From: Chrysogorgia sp. JL179-B06
Lineage: Eukaryota > Cnidaria > Anthozoa > Scleralcyonacea > Chrysogorgiidae
Assembly (NCBI GenBank): GCA_035772405.1
Contig: JAYKKM010000379.1
Coordinates: 1,869,492-1,933,491 of the forward strand
Length of the DNA stretch: 64,000 nt
Reading direction: 5' to 3'
Shown piece by piece: positions 22,950 to 34,897 of this stretch (positions within the stretch are counted from its first letter, which is position 1; each line of letters opens with the position of its first letter). Below the pieces are notes generated by a model that saw only the letters and a list, made by a program, of their open reading frames with translations, was not told the DNA's origin and searched no databases. Both the position numbers and the translations under genes were made by a program.

Positions 22950-23290
22950 ATACGATACATGGACGATCGTCAAGCTCGTATCCTCAGAAAAATGATTCTG
23001 AGTCCCGGACATGAATCGAACCTGTAACCTTCTGATTGCCGGTGAGACGCTCTACCAATGAACTACCGAGATGGAGAGCGAAGGTTACAATGATCTACTG
23101 GTTCGATTGATATATGTACTGCCTATGCGGCAGTCACTATATATCGGTAAGGTTTGGATACTGCTGTAGTGAATGTGGGAAAGCTTGGAGCAGAGACGAT
23201 ACATGGACGAGCTTGACGATCGTCCATGTATCGTCTGTCTACTACAAGCTTTCCCACATTCACTACAGCAGTGTGTATATTAACACATAC
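22950..23290 (-). mobile_element. tRNA-like SINE (family 2) with palindromic tail
   Basis: The tRNA-like head on the minus strand (23073-23002) has A box TAGTTCATTGGTAGAGC and B box GGTTCGATTC with an acceptor close to CCGGGAC. The tail motif GACGATCGTCCATG occurs at both ends, and 23195-23240 forms its own palindrome. The flanking CACTGCTGTAGTGAATG is shared with 20035-20055 and 27195-27215. Confidence 0.6.
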
Positions 23291-23379
23291 TGTTAATTAC
23301 TTTCAAAGTTTTACATGGCCAGTCACCTATTTATATCGGTAATTCACTGACTCGATATAGCCCTTCTTGCACTTTAAGA

Positions 23380-23955
23380 TCATGTTACCGAAATCTGCTG
23401 TGCCAATATTGAATAGCGTTAATCATGGAGACAGAACATTCTCGGTTGCCGCTGCAAAACTCTGGAATTCATTACCATAGCAAATTAGAAGTACTGGCTG
23501 TTTAAGTAGTTTTAAGTCAGCACTTAAGACTTTTCGTTTTCGAAATAATAGCTTTTTGTATAGTTATTATATTTTTACTAGTTATACGTGTACATGTAGT
23601 ATAGTTTTGATTTTATAATGAAATGTGATTAGATTTCTAAGGGGTAGTTTATATGGAGGAGGGCTCCTAGGAGGGCTGACTCATGTCACGAAATTCTTAC
23701 CTCGGCCGCAAAAGGAGATTTGAATTAATGTAAAGATTTGTTTACATCTAAACTAAACCAATTCTCCTTTGTAAATTTAGTTTATACACGTTTAAAAACC
23801 ACAATGCGATCCTAATCAATCGCGTGAGCCGGGCTAGCCCGGTTAACCGGGCTCATGTAAACAGCCCCTAAGTAAACTTAAATAACTTTAAGAATATATT
23901 GTTCTACGAGCATTGAGACTATTGTACAGTGCTCCTAAAACGACTAATAATAATG
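23380..23955 (+). pseudogene. LINE 3' end fragment, interrupted by a MITE
   Basis: The segment 23380-23560 encodes the LINE C-terminal signature HGDRTFSVAAAKLWNSLP and then FKSALKTFRFR with one stop. The 3' untranslated end (GAGCATTGAGACTATTGTA, then TAATAATAATG) recurs at 37640-37760. A foldback MITE (23642-23875) sits inside the untranslated part. Confidence 0.7.
23642..23875. mobile_element. MITE with AGGGGTAGTTTATATG / CATGTAAACAGCCCCT ends
   Basis: Imperfect terminal inverted repeats of about 25 bp, including CTCATGTAAACAGCCCCT at the right. It is non-coding and inserted in the LINE 3' untranslated part. Confidence 0.6.
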
Positions 23956-24642
23956 AATTCGTAGTTCTTTTAAAACTGCATAAGTGCCATCGTTGCATAG
24001 CAAAACATAATTGTTGTGCTTTAAAATTAGCGAGATATGTTTTGAAATATTAACAAGTTTTCGGCAAAAGAACTCGTAAATCGGATATTTTATCAGTCAG
24101 CTGCATGTGTACTTTGTTAGATTATTTAAATTCCACTTGGCATGAATCGGCAACTAGTAAGCCCCAGGCCATGTTGGTGTAGCTGACGAAAGATCGCCGG
24201 AAGCTACTTAAAAATCTATTGTTGAGGTAATATCAATATGGCGGCCATGATGTCAAGTGAAAACGCTCGATTCATACATACTTCTGATGAAACTGGGAAT
24301 TATATATTATATGATAAATAAAAGTATCGTGCTGCGTAGGCGTGTATAGATATACAAAACGAAAAACTATCTAAATGGTATTGTATCTAATTGGGTACAC
24401 TGCCAGGAGGTCTAACGTTTCGAGGTCTAACGTTTCCTTTATACGAAGGACTGACATTAGACCGCCTACACATTATTTCAGCAGTACACCGACCTTTCAA
24501 ATTAGATTGTTAATTAGGCTATACATCAACAATTCTTAGATAACCCTATAGATTAAATTGAAAGTTTCTATAACCCAAATACGATATTACCTATATAGAT
24601 TCTACATGAGGTTGAATAGCTGTTGAATGCCAAAATGTTTAA

Positions 24643-25114
24643 AGTGCCCCTAACCTCAAATTTTTTTTGCCTTATTTGGAAGAACTTTTAAAATGATAAA
24701 GTAACTTCTTTTGAAATTTTCACTTCTTCGCTTTCTTTTTGAGATATATCAATTTGTTTGATATGCAAATATCTGGAATTTCGTCACACATGCATAATGA
24801 GTTATCAGAGAATGTTATATATCTTTGCGTTCATGAAATAAAAACACTAAAGTGTGAATAACACGTGTGTTAGTTTCTCCCACAACACCAAACTTCTTGA
24901 TTTTAAAGGATTTCGTTCGAGAATGAAAGAGATATACACATTTCTCAAATAAGTTATTATGCATGTGTGACGAAATTCCAGACATTTGCATATCAAACAA
25001 ACTGATATATCTCAAAAAGAAAGCAAAGAAACGAAAATCTTCAAAAGAAGTTACTTTATCATTTTAAACGTTCTTCCAAATAAGATAATAAAACATTTTG
25101 AGGTTATGGGCACT
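24643..25114. mobile_element. MITE, AGTGCCC/TTAA family, complete copy (472 bp)
   Basis: Flanked by TTAA at 24639-24642 and 25115-25118. The arms begin AGTGCCCCTAACCTCAAA and are complementary for about 190 bp with a centre of about 90 bp. Two further copies lie at 1-219 and 18018-18240. The first bases AGTGCC are shared with the 4316-4859 MITE, so both families may use the same transposase. Confidence 0.8.
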
Positions 25115-25449
25115 TTAATTATTTGAGCTTTGCGTTGATGTTGTATAAAGGTTTGCTTTTTCGAAATGATAGTGACATCAAGCCACTCATCATTTCGGAT
25201 ACAATATTTTGCTTCTCGAGAAATTTGACGTAATTCAAACGTTGATAATATACTTGAACGCTATACTAGCCGATTTTTCAAATCTTTCACACAAATCCTC
25301 AATAGTTTATCACACGGAAAGCAGGAACGAAAGTCAAAATTCCTGGGATGACGAACATTTTCCTTGTACAGAATGTTTATAAATAATATAGAATAGGGAT
25401 TATAGGCACGACAAAGTGCCTTGGCAAACAATCCCTTGTACAACTGTAC

Positions 25450-25706
25450 CTTATTTCCCCAGCCATGAAAGCCAGAACCATAATTGCAAGTCCATGGACT
25501 AAAGGTATAAATGTTGAATCTGATCCCCCGGCACTGCAAACTCCGATGAAGACAAACAGTAGTACAATGAGAAATTCTGCAAAGCAAGGTCGGATGTACT
25601 TCATTATCACCGAACTGCTGTTTGGTTTTGATTGCTTACTATTGGTTCTTCTTTCGCTTTGTTCAGGAGTAGTGCCATTTTCGTGATACTTGTCATTTGC
25701 CTCCAT
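25450..25706 (-). CDS. AQP8-like: AQP8-like aquaporin, exon 1 (N terminus, helices 1-2)
   Basis: The gene spans 15027-25706 in four coding exons (25450-25706, 18725-18851, 17723-17916, 15027-15252; total 804 bp, 267 codons plus stop). Aquaporins are membrane channels; AQP8 relatives pass water and, in several species, ammonia or hydrogen peroxide. Exon 1 has 85 codons plus two bases and a donor at 25449 (AAG|GTACAG). It encodes a charged N-terminal tail of about 35 residues, helix 1 (FAEFLIVLLFVFIGVCSAG) with the aquaporin AE motif, and helix 2 (LVHGLAIMVLAFMAG) with His71. His71, Ile190, Gly199 and Arg205 give the H-I-G-R filter typical of AQP8. Length agrees with AQP8 (about 260 residues). 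The ATG at 25706 is the first in frame, and 5' untranslated exons upstream cannot be excluded. Confidence 0.93.
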
Positions 25707-25837
25707 TGTGCACTATGGTATTTACCTACAGAGAGAACAGAGCAACGTGACAGCCTTTAATTAGTGTTTTATTATATACATGACAAAAATACTGCATTCT
25801 GATTGGTCGAGAGGAGTGCAATTTATATCATTATTTG

Positions 25838-26421
25838 CACTGGGAGGTATTAAAGTGGCGCAAAACTGATACCATAACCACGCAAACTAACCACAGACCA
25901 AATCCACTTTATAGTAGATTACACCAAGTCCTCAATATATGTTGTATATTAGTATTATCAGTATTAGGGTTATTTTTGAGGTTTCCTGTACTTAAACAGG
26001 TTTGCAAAACTAAACAACAAGTTGCCTAACCAGGTAGATAATAATAACCAATCCCAAAACAACAAAGATCCTAACCCGCCACCTTACGAGTTTTCTATTT
26101 AGGTTAGGGTTTCTACTGCCGGTTAGAAAACTCGCGTTAGGCGGAGGGTTAGGATCTTTGTTGTTTTGGGGTCGGTTATTATTATCCACGTTCGTTAGGC
26201 ACATTGTTGTTTCGTTTCGAAAACCTGTTTAAGTACAAGAAACCTCAAAAATAACACTAATACTGATAATACTAATATACTAACTGTAATTACTATAACC
26301 TTATAAATCACTACAACGTATATGGAGGACTTGGTGTAATCTACTATAAAGTGGATGTGGTCCGTGGTTAGTTTGCGTGGTTATAGTATCAGTTTTGGGC
26401 CACTTTAATACCTCGCACTGG
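25838..26421. repeat. foldback element upstream of the aquaporin start
   Basis: Outer arms of about 95 bp (25838-25935 and 26323-26421) are complementary, e.g. ACTTTATAGTAGATTACACC against GGTGTAATCTACTATAAAGT. Inside, a second pair carries the shared core GGTTAGGATCTTTGTTGTTT (26150-26170) and its complement (26052-26078). It lies 132 bp upstream of the aquaporin ATG and could overlap the promoter. Confidence 0.8.
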
Positions 26422-27179
26422 AGTGCAATAAGATTAAATTATTCAAAATGGCGTTCTATTTTTGAGCACGCTGTCAATTGAAATTTTCGTTGAAATATTT
26501 TGACATGAGTACAGCCGGAAACAGCAGGGGGGAAATTTTCAATTGTTCTGTAACGAAACAAGACGTCTTAAGGCGTCAATGAGTACAAAGCGTTCGAGTC
26601 ACATTCTCACAGTAAGTACTTTGCTTTCAGTTACTTGCAAGTAGTTTTTTATGAAAATATGAATTGATTATAGAATACTCTAAAGATTTGACTGTGGTCG
26701 TACAACTTACAAATCATTCAGAAAAAATAAACATTTTGATAATATTGACATTGTAATTTGGTCATGTAATTATTAAACAAGTAATCATATAATTTTGCTG
26801 TTAAGGATTTACACAATCGTAGTGTAAATCCTTAATTGCACTCACTATCATATATGATTACTGTACATTTTCAAATTTACGATCACTACGAGTCGCGAAA
26901 TACTGATTTTACTATACCCACGTATCCTGGCCAATATTCATTCGAACATCTGCATAGAAACGATGGTAATCACAACGTATAAATTCACAAGATTTTCATC
27001 GAAAAACTTCATTCCCCTCGGACCAATGTTGGTTTAAAAAGTGAAATGCAAACTTGGCTCGGTACAAATGATCATCAACATGGATTTGGGGCAGGGGTGA
27101 TATTTCAATTTACAGAAGGAAATTGGATGTTCGGATTAACTGCATGCCAGTTGTCCCAGTGATTTTGGCCAGGATAGTG
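26422..27179. other. intergenic, nothing recognised
   Basis: No gene or element is supported. A small palindrome GGATTTACACAATCGTAGTG/TAAATCC lies near 26806-26832. Confidence 0.4.
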
Positions 27180-27420
27180 ATCTATGTGTTAAAATATACA
27201 CTGCTGTAATGAATGTAGGAGAGCTTGGAGTAAACAGACGATACATCAGTTAGACAATACATCAATCAAACCAGTACATCATTGTAATCTTCGCTCTCGG
27301 TAGCTCAATGGTTAGAGCGTCTCACCGGCAACAAGAAGGTTATAGGTTCGATTCCTGTCCGGGACTAAGAAACATTTTTTGAGCTCGATGATCGTCCATA
27401 TATCGTCAGAAATACGAATC
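27180..27420 (+). mobile_element. tRNA-like SINE (family 2), best cloverleaf at 27294-27366
   Basis: At 27294-27366 the acceptor strands CTCTCGG/CCGGGAC, D stem GCTC/GAGC and T arm ATAGG-TTCGATT-CCTGT pair well, with A box TAGCTCAATGGTTAGAGC and B box GGTTCGATTCC. The anticodon stem TCTCA/CAAGA has two mismatches and the loop CCGGCAA has C instead of U at position 33, so a working tRNA is unlikely. The flanks are shared with the other family-2 copies. Confidence 0.65.
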
Positions 27421-27539
27421 CGGAATAATCCCCTCGCCCGCCTTTTCTACCAATCCCCCCTACGGGAATTTCCCCACCATGGTGCCCTGACTTAGCACGC
27501 CGTGGCCGTGTATTTGTGTTTTGCAAAAATTCACAATTT

Positions 27540-27850
27540 GCAAAAGCCCGTTTCGTCGAAGTAATGTTTGAACGTTATCTCGGCCAATATTTAACCGATT
27601 TAAACTCTGAAAACAGATTTGGAATTAGCGAATCAAAATACATAACATACGTGTCTACTATATTATACGAGAACGTGAATACCCTTCGTAAAAACGGTTT
27701 ATGTACTTAGAAATTAGCCGGCTATAAGCTGGTCACTTCGTCGTATATTATTTTGAACGTTATCTCGATCAATATATAACCGTTTTCAATTCTGAAAACA
27801 GATTTGGAATTAGCGATCGAGTCAAAATACATATTCGGACTCGGATTTCT
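27540..27850. repeat. dispersed repeat containing CAGATTTGGAATTAGCGA (inverted relative of 6890-7090 and 16440-16640)
   Basis: AAACAGATTTGGAATTAGCG appears twice here (27610 and 27797), with ACATACGTG and CCTTCGTAAAAAC in between. The order is the complement of the other two copies. Confidence 0.6.
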
Positions 27851-28108
27851 ATTTCCTCAAAAAACTGTATGTCTCTTTTGGAAAAAAAAACCTTTGAATC
27901 GTTTCAATTTTTGCATTCGCAATCATGTGACGATTTCAATTTCAATATTAATTCAAATGCTGAGTATCTAGTTACCAGGACCAAATTTTCCGATGTCGCG
28001 CGGACGGCCGTTGATGCATATATAAATATAAACAAATAAACTGAATGTGACTCTGGAAACGCTAGATTTCCCGATAGGGGTATCTAGTACGTATTCCTTA
28101 TAAGGAAG

Positions 28109-28684
28109 CGCAAATAGAAGGCATTGACGAGCAAATAGAGTGAATTAACGAGCAAATAGCTGACACGTTCAACCCTCGTACCAGCCTCCTTGTTAATTGG
28201 ATTGTAACCGACCCCAAAACAACAAAGGTCCTAACCCTTTGGCAAACGTTTTCTTGAGAAATAAACCATCCCCAAAGCTATAAATATATCAAAGGAAAGT
28301 TAAATTATCTATTTACAACATACGTACAGCTTTATCCCGGTAGCTAACTTAGTTCTCTTTAAATGCGCGGATAATCAAACATGCCAAAATATAATTTTCC
28401 TAATACGGATAGCATCTTGTAAACAAAAACACGGCTGTCTTCGACGAACGTTTTCTTGAGAAATAATCAACTCCCAAAGCTACAATATATATTAAAACAA
28501 AGATAAATTATCTGTTTACAATATGCGTACAGCTTATCCTGCTAGCGAACGTAGTTTTCTTAAAAAGAGCGGATAATCGAACATATCGTAACGTGTTAAT
28601 AATCCCACATCCAGCGGGCTGGTACGAGTGCCATGTATTTGTTCGTTAATGCCTTCTATTTGCTCGTCAATGCCTTCTATTTGC
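28109..28684. mobile_element. MITE-like element with CAAATAGAAGGCATTGACGA ends and internal tandem repeat
   Basis: Ends of about 50 bp are complementary (CAAATAGAAGGCATTGACGA against TCGTCAATGCCTTCTATTTG), with a second pair GTACCAGCC/GGCTGGTAC. The interior is two 140-bp copies (28246-28383 and 28446-28583) at a 200-bp period, starting AACGTTTTCTTGAGAAATAA. The shared GGTCCTAACC core (complement of the foldback core) lies at 28207-28237. Confidence 0.7.
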
Positions 28685-29312
28685 ACTAGAAGTACATATG
28701 GATTTCCCGTGGTGAGGGACTAAACGCCGGGTCGATATTAGCACCCTCGCCCTCAGGCCTTCGTCCTATCGGCCGGCGCTTCGCGCCGCGCGAGGGGACA
28801 AATACTAGCTAGTTTTATTTATATTTGGATTTTATTTAGGTTATTTAGTAAACATTTTGTAATACTGATATGTTTCAAATTATTTATATTATCTCATTTG
28901 TTATTTTGAACTATTGTAAATAGTGTCCCCATTTAGCTGTCATATAGCTAATCACATTGACACTTAAATGAAGTTATTCATTTATTCATTCATAAAGGCT
29001 TCCATGCGAATGAAAATCAGGGCGAATAGTAAAAATGAAATCGTTCGTTTAATAAGCTGTTTTTCTCAAGAAATTTTGAGAGCTTCTTTCACTGATTTTG
29101 TGTCAATTATGCAATTTGTTTGTATAAAAATGTACCATTTTTACTCAGCTTCACTTTGGTAATACAAATTTGAAATTATTTGTTCATTTATGGCTCGTGA
29201 TATTATGTTTTCAAAATGAACATTGAGAAAAATGGAAAAGTTGCGTGGGAGACTGAAACTGATGCAGAAGACCGCGTAGGGGATTGGTACAAAATCACCG
29301 CCATAACATGGC
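28685..29312. other. intergenic, nothing recognised
   Basis: Includes a short GC-rich stretch near 28735-28800. No gene is supported. Confidence 0.4.
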
Positions 29313-29630
29313 TTCATTTTTGGGGTGTTTGCAATAACTCGGACGATGATCGAGGATGAGCATGAAATCTTGTTGGTAAGCAGTCACATTAACTTGATAA
29401 CATCAAGGGAATCGAGGTGGGATGGTTAGGAAGCGGGGGTTAGGGTCAGAAAACTCATTAGACTGGGGGTTAGGATTAGGATCTAAGTTGTTTTGGGGTT
29501 AGCGGTTATTTCATGGTGGCAAAATTCTGACGATCCCTTGATGTTATCCTTGGTAACTGTGACTGCTGACCGACAAGATTTCATGCTCATCCTCGATCAT
29601 CGCCCAGGTTATAGCAAACCCCCATTTTTT
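29313..29630. repeat. foldback element with GGTTAGGAT core
   Basis: Arms of about 95 bp (29325-29415 and 29534-29622) are complementary, e.g. GAGGATGAGCATGAAATCTTG against AAGATTTCATGCTCATCCTC. The loop contains GGATCTAAGTTGTTTTGGGG, a variant of the core shared by five foldback loci in the window. Confidence 0.75.
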
Positions 29631-29639
29631 CCCCGACAA

Positions 29640-31630
29640 AAAACCAGAACAGGGTTGGTTTTGTCGTTATTTACAAAAGAATGACGAATCTGAAACAGAT
29701 TTGTGACGAATCTGGATACTTTTGAATCCGGAAACTAATGTCAATATGTTGAGTCCGAACAGTATTGTAAATTTCAAGAAATGATTTCTGTAAACGGGCT
29801 CTGGAATGAATCAGGATACCTTTTTTCACCTACTTTGGTTGCATTTATCACCGTATAGTTATCCACAATTGTCCCTGAATTGACCTGTCAAACTCAAACG
29901 ACCGAATCAGACTATTTCTTCGTGAATACGCTTCATGAATCCCAATATTTTCATCAAATATTATAATATTATAATATTTTTAATCCATATATTATGTTAT
30001 ATTGTTGATAATTATTCGTGGATTTGGTTCCGTTAGGTTCCGTTGAGGCTTTTGATATCTTACATAGAATCGAATCTCTGAATAAATCTCTGAATAACAT
30101 TTAATTCAAGCAAGGATTGCCTAGCGCAAAACGGTATAAAATTCATACCGTTTTCATTTCAATTACACGATGCCGGATTTAACCAGATGTTTCATTAAAA
30201 TTAGGCCTTTTCATAAGAGGTCCACAGCAACCAAATCATCTTGACATGTTTTGGTGCTAATATCGGGCAAGAAACGATTCATTTTAACGTGGATTAGTCT
30301 ATATAAAGTCTTTGCATTCATTTGATTCCCTCATCGGGGGGAAAGATTTAAATGATATGAGAACGAAATATGAACCATATATTTATCAATAATGTTGCTA
30401 AAAGACGGCAGGCACGCGGCTATCAAATTGTAATTTGTGAATAGGCCAGCTAAACATTAATATATGGATCGGAAACTTACAAAGGAAGATGTTAATACAG
30501 GCAAGGAAAGTGATTTTTGAGCGCAGCGTATCGGATTACACCAGTTACACGACAACGGAACGTATGAGATTATTTTTCGTATCACCTCCAAAATGGAGTG
30601 ATTTTCCACGCCAAAGTGAGAAGGCACGTATCGGATTCCTTCCGTCTCGTGTAAACAGAACATTTATTGCACTCTCTGACAATATTAAAAGACTTTTTAA
30701 AAAAGTACTTTTAAAAAAAAAAATTTAATTATCCATACCCCTTCGCGCGTAACGTTAGACTTCCTACAAGCTATCAGCGATAGAGATAGCAGGCGGAAAC
30801 GTAGTCGAGTATTGCCAAGGAAATAATTTTCAAAAAGACCATATTAGACACGAATACATCACGGAATAAAGATTTAATAGAACTAACGTTTCGTCACTTC
30901 ACGTTACTCGATTTCCACACTGCCTACGCCGCAGAACAACATGTTTATATTACATTCGGTATGAAAAGTAATCCGGTATCAATCCGGTATCGTGTAACTA
31001 TGATAGTACACTAGAAACAAAAATAAGAGAACTTCAATATATCGAAAAATACTCAAGTAAAAGTACTGATTTTCATTGCCGGGCGACGTTTTGGACCCTG
31101 AAGAAGGACACATTGTCAATGGAAATACCAAAGTACTTTTACTTCTAATGAGTGATAAAACGAGTTGTGCCGCGTAGGCAGTGTAGAAATAAAATATCTA
31201 AAAAGGTTGGTGTAATGCGAAATAGCGTGTGAGTAAAAGTTGCCAATGCCAAATATTAACTTTAATACAACATTCAGTTCTTTTGAGAACTTAGAATCTT
31301 TCTTATTTATCACTATAGAAACAGAACACATGGTTTGCTTCGTTCTTACAAATTACTTATACAAACATAGTTGAGAGCTAAAATACCTGTCAGTGGACGT
31401 TTTGATAAACAGCGCGCTCCTGTTACGTTTGAGCTTCTCTTCAATCCAAGCACAGCAACCTGTCAAATATTAAGCGTCAGATGAGAACCTCATAGTAATA
31501 AATAGGCGATAATTAGGAGAAATAAATATTTTGTTACCAAGTCAATTACACAGACAAATAAATGAGGTGTTGATGTAACTGTAGTTACGACAATGTATAT
31601 AAGTATACCTGTTGTGGTAAGCCATATATT

Positions 31631-31663
<33 letters not shown>

Positions 31664-31944
31664 TAAGTAATATATAATATATTAAGTAATGAGTGAAACC
31701 ACCCAATATTTATGGCTTTTCCGGCTTTAGGGTATAGTAAATGATGACATAACGTCATCAACGGCTAAGGTGTCCTTCCAACACACCTTAAACTATTCAA
31801 GCTAGTATTCCTCTAGGCGGAATTTTCTTTGTCCTTTTTCTTTATCTTGCGAGCTCTCTGTTCCACCCGAGAGTTCAGAAAACAAAGAAATTTTGGCACG
31901 CACTGAAATTTATCGCCTAGTGAAAATTAAACGCGTGTAACGAA
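29640..31944. other. intergenic, nothing recognised apart from short repeats
   Basis: A small TA run lies at 31632-31665. ACGTTTCG-containing repeat pieces occur near 30890 and 31170. Short open frames at 30457-30728 are opposite-strand shadows with no domain. No gene is supported. Confidence 0.4.
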
Positions 31945-32430
31945 TACTCTAAAGGTTGGTGTACTGCATCCTAAATATTGTGTTTACGTTACACTTTCTG
32001 CAGCTCCTATATATACACTAGTCTATTTCGGTAGTACACTTTTTTCTACAAGTTTTCGATTATTTTGCAACGCAGCACACTTGACTATCATTAATGATAT
32101 TATTATTCAATCGAGCTATCTTGAAATCTCCTCAATAATATGACAAACACACCAAATATTTTCCATAGCAACTTCCAAAGGCAAAGAGGTTTGTTTATAT
32201 GGCATTGATATAATCAAAAGTGCGTTTCAGCTGTCTTAACTATATGCAACATATAGAATACTCCAGCTATAACGTTTCGAGCAAAGGCCATTCGATATTT
32301 TACGTTTCGCTCTGTGACAAAGAACTTTCGCTCCAAACGTTAGACCACGTACACATTATTTCGGCAGTACACCAACCTTTCAGAGTATTCGATTTATATT
32401 TCTACACTGCCTACGCAGCACAACATGAGT
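31945..32430. repeat. dispersed repeat with ACTCTAAAGGTTGGTGTACTGC and GAAACGTTA-type segments
   Basis: ACTCTAAAGGTTGGTGTACTGC (31947) and CAGTACACCAACCTTTCAGAG (32371-32392) are inverted relative to each other. AACGTTTCGAGC and CTCCAAACGTTAG lie between. Related pieces are at 2930-3060, 24400-24500 and 31170. Confidence 0.55.
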
Positions 32431-32521
32431 TTATATTTGCATTAACTATGGTTGTTGAAGTCAGAATTTGCATGGGGAAATGCAATGAATTACAGGAGCT
32501 AGGTAGAGTAATATAACTAAG

Positions 32522-32702
32522 AAACAAACTCCGAAAATTAACATCTTGTCAACTCAAGGTTCGATTATGAGAAAAAAACGATTATGAAACGGAAGTGTCG
32601 AAATATTACCATTTTATAAGATTCGTCTTGTTATTTCGTAACTCGAATCTCAATGAGTTGACAAGATGAGGAAGATATTAATTTTCGGAGTTTGTTAGTT
32701 GT
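32522..32702. repeat. foldback, about 180 bp
   Basis: AACAAACTCCGAAAATTAAC at the left faces TAATTTTCGGAGTTTGTTAG at the right, and the inner pair CATCTTGTCAACTCA/TGAGTTGACAAGATG also matches. Confidence 0.75.
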
Positions 32703-34778
32703 TGCTTTACTTTCTTAAATTGTCCGCTAGCTGGTAAAGGAAGGAAAAATTGTGGGCATGCAGATTACCATTAATAATGACATGTTATTTAAATGTGTAC
32801 AAATCGAATATTTTTAAAGTTGGGTGTCAGTGATCTGCATAAGAGACTGGATATAGCATCTATTGTTTTGAAATTGAAGATGGAATTAGCTCACAACCGC
32901 TATATTGGACAGACCAATTTAGGTAAGCATCCAAACTGTGATCGTTCACGTTGCTAAAGTGAACCAGTTGTCGAAGGTTTTCCCGTAATTTTCGATCACA
33001 GACTATCTTGAATGCATCATCTATGCAGTCCAGTGATTGCAGATATACTGACGGAATAGTGTGTAAGAGGTCTGACATTTAAATTTGTTGTGGTCGAGAA
33101 GCTTTCATGGAGATTAATGTGGCATACAATATATTAAATTCCATAACAAGACTACACTAGAGTAACGACAAGGACAGGTAGAGAAGGAATGCGTCATTCA
33201 AGGTCAAAGACTCGAAAACATTCTTGTCCGGAAATAACATGAACTGGCAGGAAATGTCCTTATTAGTTCCATCTATCATTTCCTTGCAGAAACTAATTCC
33301 CTCTAAATTTAGTTAACTGTATAAGCACGCAGTCTCCTTTTATTCTTCGCTGTATAGCAGGGTGACAACAGGAACGTAAATATCCTGGCGAAAAGCAATT
33401 AACACCACTCTGCACTGCTAAATATGATACAATCATACAGGACCATTGTTTTTTCAGGGTGTCATTATATAAGGTGTCAAATATTTGATTAAGTAGTGTG
33501 AGTGAGAGAATTATTAAGATGACGCAGCGAATAATTCAACAACTATTTATAATATTATCCAGTATATACATAAATGGCAACACTTGAATTGTGCCTGGAA
33601 ATGAGAAACAGGAAGGTCTTTGAATTGTGGTATTGACTATGTCGGCTACGCGGTTATATTGCATCAACAAATCATATTATCACGGAATAAAAACTGCTGT
33701 TTAGTGTATGTGAACAAGTCTCAGTTTTCTATATGTTGCAAAAGCTAAAGTGTCTTTTCAGACTTTAACCGCAGCCACCCGCGCCCTAAACGGTATAACG
33801 AAGCCTATAGAGTATATATTCTATCAATGCTGTACCGCCAGTAAATGTTATTAGATTTTAGATTTCTTATAGTATATTGAATTAGTCACAAGTTTATTGA
33901 CATTTATTCCTGTATTTTATTCCACCTAGCTTATTCCACCTATGATGGCTTGTGAATATACTACAACGTTGCCAGGGGGATTTTCTTGCAATTTGATACC
34001 ATATCAAATACTGAGATGCTCATTCATAATCGTGTTCAAAGCTAGTGCATTTTTCAGAGTAACCGAACGTGGTTTATATCACAATTTGTGGTTTACAGCA
34101 AAACTTGAATATACTTTTTGATGCTCTGTTGAAGGCCCGAGTCACTTGGAATTTAAATGTTAATATCATTACTAATTAATATCATACCAGAGATTTAGAT
34201 ATAATATTTTTCACAAGAAAGTGGTTTGTCTAGCATATATCCGTCAGGCCGCAATATAGTCAGTGACAAGGTTACGCCAACAAGTTAAGTTAAAATACAT
34301 AAGTAATTTTACTTAAGATTTTTCGACACTATAACATTGAACTTATTAATTTAACTTATTATAAAACCTCATTAATAAACAAATGTTCACGAACAATATA
34401 TGACATTCACCAAATTTCCATCTGTTGTTCCTTTTCAAATTCATTTTACGTAAACTCGCTCTACCTTTATGTTTTAGTAAAAATATAGAACAATTGCGAT
34501 ATATTGAAAGATAAATTCTGGTTACCTGATGTACTGCCCACACGTACTATAGTTACTCAAGCTTTGCAACTTGTGATCGCTTGTCAGGAACCAGTATAGG
34601 ACCTCACAGACAAACAAGGATCACCAGATGTTTTCAGGATACAATCGCAACAAAATGTTTAGTGTGTCGCACGCAATAAAGTAACACGAACGAGTCGCAA
34701 ACGAGTCTTTTATTGGCAACGCAACAAAGCCAAATTTCGTCTATTAATTAATTAATTAATTATCGCTTCCACTTCCGG
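32703..34778. other. intergenic, nothing recognised
   Basis: AT-rich sequence without a supported gene. A minus-strand frame at 32860-33078 has no recognisable domain. Confidence 0.4.
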
Positions 34779-34897
34779 ACAACCCAAGTTCTTCAGTCCA
34801 GATTTGGTCTTCATAGTAGTCAAGGAAATAGTTAATTCAATAAAGTAACTATATTCTTAGTTTCTGTGAAGACCAAACTTGGACTGAACAACTTGGA
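34779..34897. repeat. foldback, about 120 bp
   Basis: CAGTCCAGATTTGGTCTTCA (34794-34813) faces TGAAGACCAAACTTGGACTG (34866-34885). Confidence 0.65.

Noticed and set aside
24400..24480. Additional hammerhead ribozyme near ACGTTTCGAGGTC
   Set aside because: No CTGANGA box at the required distance from GAAAC.
27294..27366. Functional alanine tRNA gene
   Set aside because: Two anticodon-stem mismatches, no U33, and flanks shared with other repeat copies point to a SINE.
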